Below, in pieces: positions 1 to 8,460 of a stretch of 64,000 nt of DNA. The DNA is taken from positions 1-64,000 of the forward strand of contig JAISJR010000049.1 in NCBI GenBank assembly GCA_031261425.1, written 5' to 3'. Source of the stretch: Planctomycetota bacterium (GTDB lineage: Bacteria > Planctomycetota > SZUA-567). A model generated the notes under the pieces. That model was not told where the DNA came from. It did not search any database and saw nothing but the letters and a program-made list of their open reading frames with translations. The first letter of the stretch is position 1. Every line of letters starts with the position of its first letter. The position numbers were made by a program, and so were the translations under genes.

Positions 1-131
1 AGCGTCGGCATTTGCGAGGTCGGGGCGAACTACGAATCGGCGCGGCAGATTTTCCTCAACGCCGACCAAGCGCTCTACCAAGCCAAAGAAACCGGACGCA
101 ATCGCGTCGTGCGGTATGAGGCGGAAGGGAA

Positions 132-138
<7 letters not shown>
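1..138 (+). CDS. GGDEF-domain protein, C-terminal end (partial)
   Basis: The first 45 codons read in frame 1 to a TGA at 136-138 and give the end of a GGDEF domain. The stretch ADQALYQAKETGRNRV is the conserved C-terminal helix of diguanylate cyclases. The GGEEF catalytic loop lies outside the window, so activity and N-terminal domains cannot be judged. The last two codons (AGT TGA) already belong to a 7-bp tandem array. A second, complete diguanylate cyclase lies at 3263-4261, so c-di-GMP signalling is probably used by this organism. Confidence 0.85.
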
Positions 139-273
<135 letters not shown>

Positions 274-277
274 CCCC

Positions 278-544
278 TTACGCCGTTTTGATGCCGGTGT
301 TGAGCATTTGCGCGATACTCGCTTTGACGGCGAGCGGGTCGAGGATGTTGCCGCCGCCGAAGAGGCGCGCCAGCAATAGGCGGGTCGATGCTCGACTGCC
401 GGTCGACGCCCGATTGCCGGTCGCTTGCCGGCGGCTGTTCGCCTTTTTTTTCGGCGGACGCGCGGTCGCGGCGGATTGCAAGTCGATTACCGGCGGCGCG
501 TCGGTTGCCGCCAATGCCGGCGGCGTTTTTTTTGTGCGTCCCAT
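278..544 (-). CDS. Hypothetical small basic protein
   Basis: An 88-residue protein of unknown function. The start is taken at the ATG at 542-544 because an AAGGATGAG ribosome site precedes it by about seven bases; the frame stays open further upstream without a comparable site. The N-terminal two thirds is low-complexity and basic (KK, RR, Ala/Ser/Thr rich). Only the last 35 residues, with LFGGGNILDPLAVKASIAQ, look foldable and are predicted helical. It has no neighbour on its strand. An overlapping plus-strand frame (288-743) was rejected for lack of a start site and unnatural composition. Confidence 0.45.
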   Translation of the reverse strand: MGRTKKTPPALAATDAPPVIDLQSAATARPPKKKANSRRQATGNRASTGSRASTRLLLARLFGGGNILDPLAVKASIAQMLNTGIKTA

Positions 545-779
545 TTTCTCATCCTTGATTTTTCGCGAGACGACCGTTCTCGCGGTTCCCCATTGCCGGT
601 TTTTATCGCGCTTTCCCGGCTTGCTCCGATTATCGGCGGCGACCGCGCGGGGCTTTAATACAATCGTCAATTATTGTCGAGGGAAAACGCGCCCGACATT
701 TTTCGCGGTCAACCGCTTGAATCGGCGTGGCGGCGGTTTCTAATACGGGGCGTTTAGCGTCAACCGGAGAGGACTAACG

Positions 780-1958
780 ATGAGCATTTATTTGGACAAT
801 GCCGCGACGACGGCGGTCAGAAAAGAGGTCTTGACCGCGATGTTGCCGTTTTTCAGCGAAAATTACGGCAACGCTTCCGCGAAGTATTACGAACTCGGCA
901 AACGTTCCCGCCGCGCCGTTATGGAGGCGCGCGGGCAAGTCGCCCGCCTGCTCGGCGCGAACGACCACGCCGACGAAGATAAATTACCGGAGGTCTTTTT
1001 CACGTCCGGCGCCACCGAAAGCAATAACTGGGTCATCCAAAACGCGCCGGATTTCACCGGCAAAAAACATCTCATCACTTCGTCCATCGAACATCACGCC
1101 GTTTTGGAAACCGCCGAATTTATGGCGAAAAAACGCGGTTGCGCGTTGACGGTCGCGCCGGTGGACGGTCGCGGTTTCGTCAATCCCGCGGACATCGAAA
1201 AAGCGATTACCTCCGACACGGCGCTCATCAGCATAATGTTTGCCAACAACGAAGTCGGCACGATTGAGCCGATTGCCGCCATCGCGGCGGTCGCCAAAAA
1301 ACACGGCGTGTTATTCCACACCGACGCGGTGCAGGCGGCGGGAAAAGTGCCGCTCGACGTGAAAAAATTGGGCGTGGATTTTCTGTCGATTTCGGGACAT
1401 AAATTTTACGGACCGAAAGGCGTCGGCGCGTTATACATCAGTTCGGCGGTCAAAAAATTTCCGGCGTGGGCGCTCGGCGGCGGACAAGAAAAACACCGGC
1501 GCGCCGGCACTTACAACGTGCCGGGCATTGTCGGTCTGGGCAAAGCCGCCGAATTGGCGGCGGCGGAAATGGCGGCGGTGGACGCGCGCGAGCGCGAATT
1601 GGTCGAGCGGTTATGGGCGGGCTTGTCGGCAATTCCGCGTATTTATCGCAACGGCGACGCGACCGAACGGTTGCCCAATATTCTGAACGTGCGGTTCGAC
1701 GGCGCGGAAGGCGAGGCGATTTTATTGCGGTTAGACCGGCAGGGAATTCAGGTCGCGTCGGGGTCGGCGTGTTCGACGGATTCGCTCGAACCGTCGCACG
1801 TGTTGTTGGCGTTAGGGGTGCCGACGGAGTCCGCGCACGGGTCAATCCGGTTCAGTTTGGGGCGCGAAACCACGGCGGCGGACATCGACCAAACAATTGC
1901 AATTACCGCGCAACAAGTGAAAATCATTCGCGATATGAGCGTAACGTGGGACGGGTGA
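780..1958 (+). CDS. Cysteine desulfurase (NifS/IscS class)
   Basis: A 392-residue PLP enzyme that takes sulfur from L-cysteine for Fe-S cluster and thio-cofactor synthesis. The N-terminus YLDNAATT, the PLP-lysine segment SISGHKFYGPKG and the mobile loop with catalytic cysteine (SGSACSTDSLEPSHVL) are all visible. The short loop and the overall length fit class I desulfurases (NifS/IscS). The ATG at 780 follows GAGGACTAACG. No iscU, iscA or iscR is adjacent: the next genes are a 44-codon frame and hicBA, so it cannot be assigned to a dedicated ISC, NIF or tRNA-thiolation role. The sequence alone does not separate nifS from iscS. Confidence 0.93.
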   Translation: MSIYLDNAATTAVRKEVLTAMLPFFSENYGNASAKYYELGKRSRRAVMEARGQVARLLGANDHADEDKLPEVFFTSGATESNNWVIQNAPDFTGKKHLITSSIEHHAVLETAEFMAKKRGCALTVAPVDGRGFVNPADIEKAITSDTALISIMFANNEVGTIEPIAAIAAVAKKHGVLFHTDAVQAAGKVPLDVKKLGVDFLSISGHKFYGPKGVGALYISSAVKKFPAWALGGGQEKHRRAGTYNVPGIVGLGKAAELAAAEMAAVDARERELVERLWAGLSAIPRIYRNGDATERLPNILNVRFDGAEGEAILLRLDRQGIQVASGSACSTDSLEPSHVLLALGVPTESAHGSIRFSLGRETTAADIDQTIAITAQQVKIIRDMSVTWDG

Positions 1959-1980
1959 AACGCCGTAAAAAGGAAATAAA

Positions 1981-2115
1981 ATGACTGCGACTTTTTGTCG
2001 GTCGGCTACGTTAATTGACGACGAACCGGACGAAATGGGCGATGCGTATTTGCTTGAAATGGAGTCGCGTCGCGACGACGAATTGGTGCCGTTCGCTGAA
2101 GTTTTTGGCGATTAA
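1981..2115 (+). CDS. Hypothetical 44-residue acidic protein
   Basis: A small open frame with a good site (AAAAAGGAAATAAA before ATG), 22 bp after the desulfurase and 17 bp before hicB. The product is strongly acidic (DDEPDEMGDAYLLEMESRRDDE) and has no family that I recognise. Its tight spacing suggests cotranscription with hicBA, perhaps as an accessory or leader peptide. Function unknown. Confidence 0.4.
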   Translation: MTATFCRSATLIDDEPDEMGDAYLLEMESRRDDELVPFAEVFGD

Positions 2116-2132
2116 GAATAAGGTCGAAAGCG

Positions 2133-2309
2133 ATGAGTATGCATTACACTTACTTTGAGGACAACGGTTGGTTCGTCGGTTATTTCGACGATTTCCCTCA
2201 GCATTTGACGCAAGGGAAAACTTTGGCGGAATTGGAATTGATGCTCAAAGATTTATACGAGTGCCTCCACCTCGCCAAATACCACAAGCGCGAATTGGTG
2301 TTGGCGTGA
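2133..2309 (+). CDS. hicB: HicB-family antitoxin
   Basis: A 58-residue protein with the partial RNase H-like HicB fold. The pattern YTYFEDNGWFVGYFDDFP, followed by a 'T.GKTLAELELMLKDLYECL' type helix, is typical of the short HicB/UPF0150 antitoxins that lack a separate DNA-binding domain. It should bind and block the HicA product encoded directly downstream; the two genes overlap by four bases (GTGA). The order antitoxin then toxin is seen in part of the family. An internal ATG at 2139 is an alternative start. Confidence 0.75.
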   Translation: MSMHYTYFEDNGWFVGYFDDFPQHLTQGKTLAELELMLKDLYECLHLAKYHKRELVLA

Positions 2310-2485
2310 AGAAAAAAGATTTAGTTCAAACGATTCAGCGGCGCGGCGCCGTGTTTCTTCGGCATGGCGGCAATCACGATGTTTATGTGCAACCGGCAAC
2401 CGGACGACAATCCGCCGTGCCGCGCCATAACGAAATAAATGAAATGGTCGCCAAAAGTATCATCAAAAATTTATCGGCGGATTAG
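2306..2485 (+). CDS. hicA: HicA-family mRNA interferase toxin
   Basis: A 59-residue double-stranded-RNA-binding-fold toxin of type II. It starts at a GTG overlapping the hicB stop, implying translational coupling. The catalytic histidine lies in RHGGNHDVYVQP, and the conserved end VPRHNEINEMVAKSIIKNL matches HicA. HicA cleaves mRNA when free of HicB. Both genes look intact. The following purN begins 21 bp later, so the toxin may share a transcript with a purine gene. Confidence 0.8.
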   Translation: MKKKDLVQTIQRRGAVFLRHGGNHDVYVQPATGRQSAVPRHNEINEMVAKSIIKNLSAD

Positions 2486-2506
2486 TCGAGCGTCGCGAGA
2501 AAAAAA

Positions 2507-3142
2507 ATGCCCGAAATACCTCCGCTTAAAACCGCCGTGTTGTTGTCCGGCAACGGGACGACGTTGCAGAATCTCATCGACCGCCGCGCCGCGTTGCCGA
2601 TTGATATTCAGTTGGTCGTGGCGTCGCGCGCCGATGCTTACGGCTTGGTTCGCGCGAAAAATGCCGGCATTGCGACCGCGCTGGTCGAGTCGAAAAATTT
2701 TCGGCGCGGCGCCGGCGCGCCGGATTGGTCGGCGATGGGCGCGGCGTTGGACGCCGTTTTATTGCCGCGCCGATTTGATTTGATTTGTCTCGCCGGTTTT
2801 ATGTGTTTTTATCCGTTGCCGCCGGCGTTGCGCGGCAAGGTTATCAACATTCATCCGGCGTTGTTGCCGGCGTTCGGCGGGCGCGGAATGTATGGGCGGC
2901 GCGTCCACGAAGCGGTCAAAAATTCCGGCGCGACGACAAGCGGTTGCACCGTGCATTACGTTACGAACGATTACGACGCCGGTCCGATTATTTGGCAAGC
3001 GTCCTGCGCCGTCAGCCCGACCGACACCGCCGACGATATTGCCCATAAGGTTTTTCAGTTGGAATGTGAAGCGTATCCCGCCGCGATAAAAATTTTCGCG
3101 GAGAAGTTAGCGGGCGGCGCAGTTTTAGAGTTGAGAGTTTAG
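2507..3142 (+). CDS. purN: Phosphoribosylglycinamide formyltransferase
   Basis: A 211-residue enzyme that transfers the formyl group of 10-formyl-THF to GAR, step 3 of purine synthesis. LLSGNGTTLQNLI is the phosphate-binding loop. VINIHPALLPAFGG carries the catalytic Asn-Ile-His, and YDAGPII the catalytic Asp. Length is normal. The last codons (LELRV then TAG) are not conserved sequence: they are read from the GAGTTGA/GAGTTTA array that starts at about 3128, so the natural C-terminus appears to have been replaced or extended by the repeat. The ribosome site is weak (GAGAAAAAAA). Confidence 0.93.
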   Translation: MPEIPPLKTAVLLSGNGTTLQNLIDRRAALPIDIQLVVASRADAYGLVRAKNAGIATALVESKNFRRGAGAPDWSAMGAALDAVLLPRRFDLICLAGFMCFYPLPPALRGKVINIHPALLPAFGGRGMYGRRVHEAVKNSGATTSGCTVHYVTNDYDAGPIIWQASCAVSPTDTADDIAHKVFQLECEAYPAAIKIFAEKLAGGAVLELRV

Positions 3143-3230
3143 AGTTTAGAGTTGAGCAAAGGATGCGCTTCGCGCGTCTTGAAAAAATAACTCCACCGCT
3201 GAACTCTCAACTCTAAACTCTTAACTCTAA
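3128..3230. repeat. Heptad-arm inverted repeat element, GAGTTGA type
   Basis: Left arm GAGTTGA/GAGTTTA units, core with GCGCTTCGCGCG and a TAACTCCACCGCT flank, right arm AACTCTC/AACTCTA units. It supplies the purN stop codon and ends about 30 bp before the diguanylate cyclase start. Confidence 0.8.
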
Positions 3231-3262
3231 TTTTTCCCTCGTCAAAAAAAGAGTAACCGGTA

Positions 3263-4261
3263 ATGAGCGCATCCCATCTCAACCGTCCGAACCGGCTGTT
3301 CCTTGACGCGGCGTCAATTCAAGTGGCGGTGGTGTTGCCGTCGTTGGCAATCAAAGATTACAACGGCGCGTTTCATCAAATGTTCCGCAACGTGCGCGTC
3401 GGCGAAAATTTCTTTGCGATTTGTCGAGGACTGATTTCCGACAAAGAAGAACATCCGCTGGCGCGCGCGCGCAAAACCGAGCACGAAACGTGCGGACAAG
3501 TCGAATTCGCCGTCAACGGCGAAACCGTGCTGTTAGAAACCATCGGTTTTCCGCTGTTCGACCAGGAATCGCGACTGTCGTCGTTGCTTTGTTTGAGCGT
3601 GGAAGTGACTCCCGCCAACGCGGAAATGCCGGTCAAGAAAAACGGCGCGTTCGCGCCGTCGCCGGCGGCGCAATCGCTGACGGCGGAGATATTGCAGTTG
3701 TCGCAACTAAACGCCGAGTTACAGCGCAAAAACGAAGAATTGCGGTTATTGGCGCTCAACGACTCGCTGACCGGTCTGTTAAACCGGCGGGCGTTCAGCA
3801 TCAATTATGAGCGCGAATTGCGGCGCTCCGAGCGTTATCGCCACTCGATTTCGCTGTTGTTTATCGACATCGACCACTTCCGCGATTTCAACAACACCTA
3901 CGATTACGACACCGGCGACGCGGTGTTGAAAAACGTGGCGAAAATTATTTTCGAGGTCGTGCGCGACACGGATATTGTTACCCGCTACGGCGGCGAGGAA
4001 TTTGTCGTCATTCTGCCGGAAACGGGGCTTAACTACGTGCATAAAGTCGCCGAACGGTTGCGCCTGCGCGTCGAAAACGGCAAAGTCGAAACGCGGCACG
4101 GCGAAATGGCGGTTACGGTGTCGATTGGCACCGCGACCACGTATTCGCCGAAAATCGACGACGAAAAATTTCTCAACACCGCCGTCGGCGCGTTGCACGA
4201 AGCCAAACAATCGGGGCGCAACCGCACGGTTTCGCGGGAAATGACAACACCCGCCGCTTAA
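3263..4261 (+). CDS. PAS-GGDEF diguanylate cyclase
   Basis: A 332-residue cytoplasmic protein. Residues 10-115 look like a PAS-type sensor domain (SIQVAVVLPSLAIKDYNGAF). A coiled-coil linker follows (LNAELQRKNEELRLLALND), then a GGDEF domain beginning DSLTGLLNRRAF, with the active-site loop RYGGEEFVVILPE and the C-terminal helix ALHEAKQSGRNRT. The GGEEF motif predicts active synthesis of c-di-GMP. I see no RxxD inhibitory site before GGEEF. There is no membrane segment. The gene stands alone between a heptad element and the GH57 gene. Confidence 0.9.
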   Translation: MSASHLNRPNRLFLDAASIQVAVVLPSLAIKDYNGAFHQMFRNVRVGENFFAICRGLISDKEEHPLARARKTEHETCGQVEFAVNGETVLLETIGFPLFDQESRLSSLLCLSVEVTPANAEMPVKKNGAFAPSPAAQSLTAEILQLSQLNAELQRKNEELRLLALNDSLTGLLNRRAFSINYERELRRSERYRHSISLLFIDIDHFRDFNNTYDYDTGDAVLKNVAKIIFEVVRDTDIVTRYGGEEFVVILPETGLNYVHKVAERLRLRVENGKVETRHGEMAVTVSIGTATTYSPKIDDEKFLNTAVGALHEAKQSGRNRTVSREMTTPAA

Positions 4262-4370
4262 TTCTTTAAGCCGCTTAAGATTCTTAATATACTTAAAGCA
4301 GACCTGTCTAACGCAACGCCGATTCCCGCAATTTTTAATCATTCTTTTTTATACCACGAGGAGAGTTCTT

Positions 4371-6746
4371 ATGTCGCAAATCCCTGACGCCGCCACCGGC
4401 AACACCGGCGCGGATTACGGTTTGGTCAAAAATCTGGACTACGCGCTCGCCAACGCCGACGCCGCGCGACACGACCCCAAGCCCTCGTCCGCCGTCGCCA
4501 AATCGCCCGACGAAATTTGCGCGTTGCCGGAGACCTTCGTTGACCCCGACACCGGCGAAACCGTCAAAATCGACCGGCAAATGCTCCTCAACGAGCCGTT
4601 CATCAGCGAATACTACAACGAAACCTATTGTTATCTCATTCCGCGCGAGCCGGGGAAAATCCTCGCCATTTGGGAAGTCGGCGCGGCGACCCGCCAAACG
4701 CTGACCGAAAAATTCGGCAAAGATTTCTTCGACCACAACCGGCTGATTCTGCGCGTCTATGAAGTAACCGGCGTGAATTTCGACGGTTTCAACGCCAACG
4801 GCGTTTTCGAGGTGGACGACGGTTTGAGCGACAAAAACACCTATTGGCTGAATGTCGGTCGAGGTTGCGATTACGTCGCCGAAATCGGCTATCGCGCCGC
4901 CGGCACGGAATTTTTTGAACAGGTCGCCCGCTCCAACAGTTGCTTCTCGCCCAAAGGATTCAAGGAAAATCAGGAGCGTTACAACGAATACGCGACGATT
5001 AGCGTCGATATGAACGCCGTCGATATTCCGGTCAAAGCCGAGGATTGGCGCTGGAATCAATACAAATACTGGCGCGAGCGCACCCACCCGACCCCCGAAG
5101 AAAAGGGCTACTGGGCGCTCGTGTTGCACCAGCATTTGCCGTTCGTCCGTCATCCCGAATACGACGTGCCGCTCGAAGAGCAGTGGTATATGGAGGCGGT
5201 GGTCAGCGTTTATACGCGGCTGATTAAGATGTTCTGGAATTTGTCGAACGACAAGGTTGACTTCCGCGTAACGCTGTCGCTGACGCCGAGTTTGCTGTCG
5301 ATGATGACCGACGATTTGCTGAAAAAGCGCGTGGCGCGGCATATCGACGAACTTATCGCTTTGGCGACCCGCGAGCGCGACAACTCGGTCGGCAAGCCGT
5401 ATCACGAGACGGTCGAGCAAATCCTCGCGCGTTTTTGGAACGCCAAAAACGTCTTCGACGCTTACGAGGGCGACCTGACGCGCGCGTATAAGGACTTTCA
5501 GGATATGGGCAAAATCGAAGTCATCACTTGTCCGGCGACGCATATGGTTTTGCCGCTGTTCAAGCACTTCGGCGAAGCGGTGCGCTCGCAAATTCAGATT
5601 GCCTGCCGCCAATATCGGCGCGTTTTCGGACGCGCCCCGCGCGGCATTTGGCTGGCGGAAAACGCCTACACGCCCGACATCGACAAATTCCTCGCCGCCG
5701 AGGGAATCAAGTGGTTTCTCGTCAACGCGAACGGCTTGGAGGAAGGCGACACGCGGAATTTTTACGGCACGGACGCGCCGGTCATCACGCCCAACGGCGT
5801 CGCGGCGTTCGGCATCGACCAGAAAACGCGCGCCGCGGTGTGGAGCCGCGAGTCCGGTTATCCGGGGCATCCGAACTATAAAGAATGGTATCGCGATTTG
5901 GGCTACGAAGCCGACTGGGATTATTTGCCGGAGTATTTCAAAACGGCGAACGTGCGCCGCAACACCGGTTTGAAGTATTACCGCATCACCGCCAAGGGCG
6001 CGGATTTGGGGGCGAAGGATTATTATCATCCCGAATGGGCGGCGGGGACGGCGCACGAGCAATCCGGGCAATTTGTCTGCCACCGCGGGGCGCAGGCGTA
6101 TCACACCAACGAAGTGAATAAAAAGAAGCCGATGATTGTTTCGGCGTATGACGCCGAATTGTTCGGGCATTGGTGGGAAGAAGGACCCGAATGGATTGAG
6201 TCGGTTTTCCGCAAAATGTTGTTTGACCAGAACGAAGTGCGTCCGGTAACGCCGAGCGAGTATTTGGGCGAAAATCCGACGCAACAAAAAATGATGCCCG
6301 GCGCGAGTTCGTGGGGCAAAAAGGATTATTTCCAAACGTGGGTGGAAGAGCGCGACTATCAGCCGAATCACTGGATTTTCCGGCATTTGTATCGAATGAC
6401 CAACCACGCGATTGACTGCGCGACGAAATTCCGCGACCTTGACTTGGCGACGGAAACCAACCCGCAACGGCGGGTCTTGGGACGGGCGCTCAATCAAATG
6501 GTGCGCGAATTGTTCTTGGCGATTTCGTCCGACTGGGGCTTTTTGATTTCGACCGGACAAGCGGTGCGCTATTCGGAAGTGCGGACAATTAAACACATCG
6601 ACCGCACCAAAGAATTGTTGCGGCAGATTGAAGAAAACAAAATCGACTTAGGGTATCTCTGCACGTTGGAATTAGCCGACACCATCTTCAACCAAGATAT
6701 GGACTTCCGCACGCTCTGCCGCGGCGAGGCGGGGAAGAGCAATTAA
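4371..6746 (+). CDS. DUF4912-GH57 fusion, probable 1,4-alpha-glucan branching enzyme
   Basis: A 791-residue protein. Residues about 75-195 form a DUF4912 module (YCYLIPREPGKILAIWEV, FSPKGF), which is often fused to GH57 enzymes. Residues about 240-791 are a GH57 (beta/alpha)7 barrel with its DUF1957-like C-terminal region. Motif 1 is LHQHLPFVRHPEYD. The probable nucleophile glutamate is in GIWLAENAYTPDID (near residue 428), and the acid aspartate in SAYDAELFGHWWEEGPEWI (near residue 593). Family members branch or rearrange glycogen-like glucans, so a storage-glucan role is inferred. The ribosome site is strong (GAGGAGAGTTCTT). The stop TAA lies in the first AATTAAA unit of the following array. 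Confidence 0.85.
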   Translation: MSQIPDAATGNTGADYGLVKNLDYALANADAARHDPKPSSAVAKSPDEICALPETFVDPDTGETVKIDRQMLLNEPFISEYYNETYCYLIPREPGKILAIWEVGAATRQTLTEKFGKDFFDHNRLILRVYEVTGVNFDGFNANGVFEVDDGLSDKNTYWLNVGRGCDYVAEIGYRAAGTEFFEQVARSNSCFSPKGFKENQERYNEYATISVDMNAVDIPVKAEDWRWNQYKYWRERTHPTPEEKGYWALVLHQHLPFVRHPEYDVPLEEQWYMEAVVSVYTRLIKMFWNLSNDKVDFRVTLSLTPSLLSMMTDDLLKKRVARHIDELIALATRERDNSVGKPYHETVEQILARFWNAKNVFDAYEGDLTRAYKDFQDMGKIEVITCPATHMVLPLFKHFGEAVRSQIQIACRQYRRVFGRAPRGIWLAENAYTPDIDKFLAAEGIKWFLVNANGLEEGDTRNFYGTDAPVITPNGVAAFGIDQKTRAAVWSRESGYPGHPNYKEWYRDLGYEADWDYLPEYFKTANVRRNTGLKYYRITAKGADLGAKDYYHPEWAAGTAHEQSGQFVCHRGAQAYHTNEVNKKKPMIVSAYDAELFGHWWEEGPEWIESVFRKMLFDQNEVRPVTPSEYLGENPTQQKMMPGASSWGKKDYFQTWVEERDYQPNHWIFRHLYRMTNHAIDCATKFRDLDLATETNPQRRVLGRALNQMVRELFLAISSDWGFLISTGQAVRYSEVRTIKHIDRTKELLRQIEENKIDLGYLCTLELADTIFNQDMDFRTLCRGEAGKSN

Positions 6747-6820
6747 AAATTAAAAATTGAGAATTAAAAATTGTGGAGTTTGATTATCAAATTTGCTTCG
6801 CGCAATTTTTAATAAACTCC
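6741..6820. repeat. Heptad-arm element, AATTAAA type, left arm and core
   Basis: Left-arm AATTAAA/GAATTAA units, then a core reading GTGGAGTTTGATTATCAAAT...GCTTCGCGC...AATAAACTCC. The right heptad arm is missing; the sequence runs straight into the next palindrome at 6819. It carries the stop codon of the GH57 gene. Confidence 0.75.
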
Positions 6821-7005
6821 GACAGTCGCGCCGTAGGCGCTAAATGTCGGTAGAAAATGAATGTAAAAAATACGTAACGTCCCGTAGGGACGAAATGTTG
6901 GTTAATCGCCTTTTACGCCACGCGACCAACATATCGTCCCTAAGGGACGCGATTTTATGACGGCGGTTTTCTACCGGCATTTCGCGCCTACGGCGCGGCG
7001 GTCGG
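6819..7005. repeat. Large palindromic element with nested inverted repeats
   Basis: The ends are near-perfect inverted copies: CCGACAGTCGCGCCGTAGGC at the left, and GCCTACGGCGCGGCGGTCGG at the right. Inside, CGTCCCGTAGGGACG...ATGTTGGT pairs with ACCAACAT...CGTCCCTAAGGGACG. There is no coding potential. It looks like a MITE- or REP-type palindromic unit in the 643-bp gene-free gap between the GH57 gene and dapA. Confidence 0.7.
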
Positions 7006-7021
7006 AATAATTTATAAAATC

Positions 7022-7079
7022 ACCACCCCGTCAGGCGAGATAGCGCGTTTCGCCTGCCACCCCTCCATAGAGGGGAATT
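7022..7079. repeat. Partial copy of the ACCACCCCGTC...GAGGGGAATT element
   Basis: This 58-bp stretch matches the right half of the inverted-repeat element at 44967-45130: ACCACCCCGTC, a short variable hairpin (AGGCGAGATAGCGCGTTTCGCCT), then GCCACCCCTCCATAGAGGGGAATT. A GCCCCGCAGGGGC hairpin follows at about 7090. Only half of the element is present. Confidence 0.65.
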
Positions 7080-7138
7080 TTTTTAGTCGCGCCCCGCAGG
7101 GGCGGCGCATAACAGCCCAGCGCAACGCGAACGCGGTT

Positions 7139-7320
7139 GCTCTATTCAATTGCCACGCGCTTTAGCGCGTGGACAGCGTCCCTCTAAACAATGGGCTTTA
7201 GCCCAAACAATCACTCGGCTAAAGCCGGTGGAATGAGACCACATTTCTTATTTTGGGCTAAAGCCCGTTTCTTTTTTCCACGCTCACCACGCCTTAAAAG
7301 GCGTGGCAATTGAATAGAGC
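7139..7320. repeat. GCTCTATTCAATTGCC palindromic element, copy 1
   Basis: This 182-bp element has ends GCTCTATTCAATTGCCACGC and the exact inverted copy. Inside are hairpins based on GGGCTTTAGCCC, CGGCTAAAGCCG and GGGCTAAAGCCC. Copies 2 and 3 are at 34788-34960 and 54732-54877. It has no coding capacity. Confidence 0.8.
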
Positions 7321-7340
7321 AATCACTCCGGCAGGTCGCG

Positions 7341-7397
7341 TTGAGAGTTGAAAGTTCAGAGTTTAGATGACCGCTATCTATCTAAACTTTCAACTCT
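7341..7397. repeat. Short heptad-arm inverted repeat
   Basis: GAGAGTTGAAAGTT...GAGTTTAGAT faces ATCTAAACTTTCAACTCT across ATCTATCTA-like sequence. It lacks the usual CGCTTCGCG core. On the minus strand it contains the last codon and TGA stop of dapA. Confidence 0.6.
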
Positions 7398-8280
7398 GTC
7401 CTACGCCCGCCCCCGCCAAAATTTCCCGCAACGCATCGGTCGTCGCGGGGGTGGCGGGGCAGAGCGGCAGGCGCGTCGAGAAAGCGACTTTGCCGAGGAG
7501 CGACAGCGCCGTCTTGACGCAAATCGGATTGGTTTCGATGAACATCGCTTTCATCAGCGCCCAATTCTCATAGTGAATTTTTTGCGCCGTCGCGAAATCG
7601 CCCGCGCTCGCCGCCGCGCAAAGCGCTTTAATGCGCTCCGGTATGAGGTTCGCCACGACGCTCACCACGCCGCTCGCCCCCACCGCCATCATCGGCGCCG
7701 TCAGCGAGTCGTCGCCCGACAAAATTTCAATGTCCGACAGCGCGCGAATGTCGCAGACCTGTTCGACGCTTCCGCACGCTTCTTTAATCGACACGATATT
7801 ACCGGTTTCCCGCCGCAACCGCGCAATCGTCGCCGGCGACATTTTGACGCCGGTGCGCCCCGGCACGTTGTAGAGCATAATCGGCATCGCGACCTCGTCG
7901 GCGATTTTCTTAAAATGCAAAAATTGTCCTTCCGGCGTCGGTTTGTTGTAATACGGCGTGATAATTAACGCGCCGTCCGCGCCGGCTTCTTTGGCGTAGC
8001 GCGTCAACATCACGGCTTCGGCGGTGTTGTTGCTACCGGTGCCGGCGATGACGCGGGCGCGTCCGGCGACGTGTTCGACGGTGAATTTGATAATCGCTTT
8101 TTGCTCGTCGTGCGACAACGTCGCGGCTTCGCCGGTGCAACCGGCGGGAACGATGCCGTCGGTGCCCGCCGCCAATTGCCAATCCAACAATTCGCGATAC
8201 GCGTCGTAGTCGATGCGCGCGCCGCCGGCGGTGAACGGCGTAATTATCGCCACGTTGCTACCCGGAAAGTAGGTGTTCAT
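7390..8280 (-). CDS. dapA: 4-hydroxy-tetrahydrodipicolinate synthase
   Basis: A 296-residue class I aldolase condensing pyruvate with aspartate semialdehyde, the first step of lysine/diaminopimelate synthesis. GCTGEAATLSHDEQ and VIAGTGSNNTAEA are family signatures. YNVPGRTG carries the catalytic tyrosine, and IVSIKEACG the Schiff-base lysine. The GDD (LSGDDSL) and the length are normal. TAGGA lies before the ATG. The stop TGA falls in a GAGTTGA heptad array, so the last serine is repeat-encoded. No other lysine genes are adjacent. Confidence 0.95.
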   Translation of the reverse strand: MNTYFPGSNVAIITPFTAGGARIDYDAYRELLDWQLAAGTDGIVPAGCTGEAATLSHDEQKAIIKFTVEHVAGRARVIAGTGSNNTAEAVMLTRYAKEAGADGALIITPYYNKPTPEGQFLHFKKIADEVAMPIMLYNVPGRTGVKMSPATIARLRRETGNIVSIKEACGSVEQVCDIRALSDIEILSGDDSLTAPMMAVGASGVVSVVANLIPERIKALCAAASAGDFATAQKIHYENWALMKAMFIETNPICVKTALSLLGKVAFSTRLPLCPATPATTDALREILAGAGVGQS

Positions 8281-8313
8281 CGTTTTTTCCTATTTGTTTG
8301 TTGGAAGTTAGAG

Positions 8314-8430
8314 CAATTACAAATTAAAAATTAAAAATTAAAAATGGTGGAGATTGATTTTTCAGGTCGCTTCGCGTCATTTTGCTAATCACTCCGCAAT
8401 TTTTAATTTTTAATTTCTAATTTTTAATTG
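8314..8430. repeat. Heptad-arm inverted repeat element, AATTAAA type
   Basis: Left arm AATTACA/AATTAAA units, core GTGGAGATTGATTTTTCAGGTCGCTTCGCG...AATCACTCCGC, right arm TTTTTAA/TTTCTAA units. It occupies the gap between DUF445 and dapA. Confidence 0.8.
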
Positions 8431-8460
8431 GAAATGGTCTAATCGGCATAGTGTCCCCGA

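Noticed and set aside
288-743. Plus-strand open frame opposite the small protein at 278-544
   Set aside because: No ribosome site, Arg/Gly/Phe-biased composition typical of an antisense shadow in GC-rich codons.
4335-6596. Long minus-strand open frame of 753 codons opposite the GH57 gene
   Set aside because: It is the antisense of a clearly conserved enzyme; its translation is Arg/Val/Phe-biased with no motif.
6747-7389. Insertion sequence between the GH57 gene and dapA
   Set aside because: Only palindromic repeats are present; no open frame encodes a transposase.
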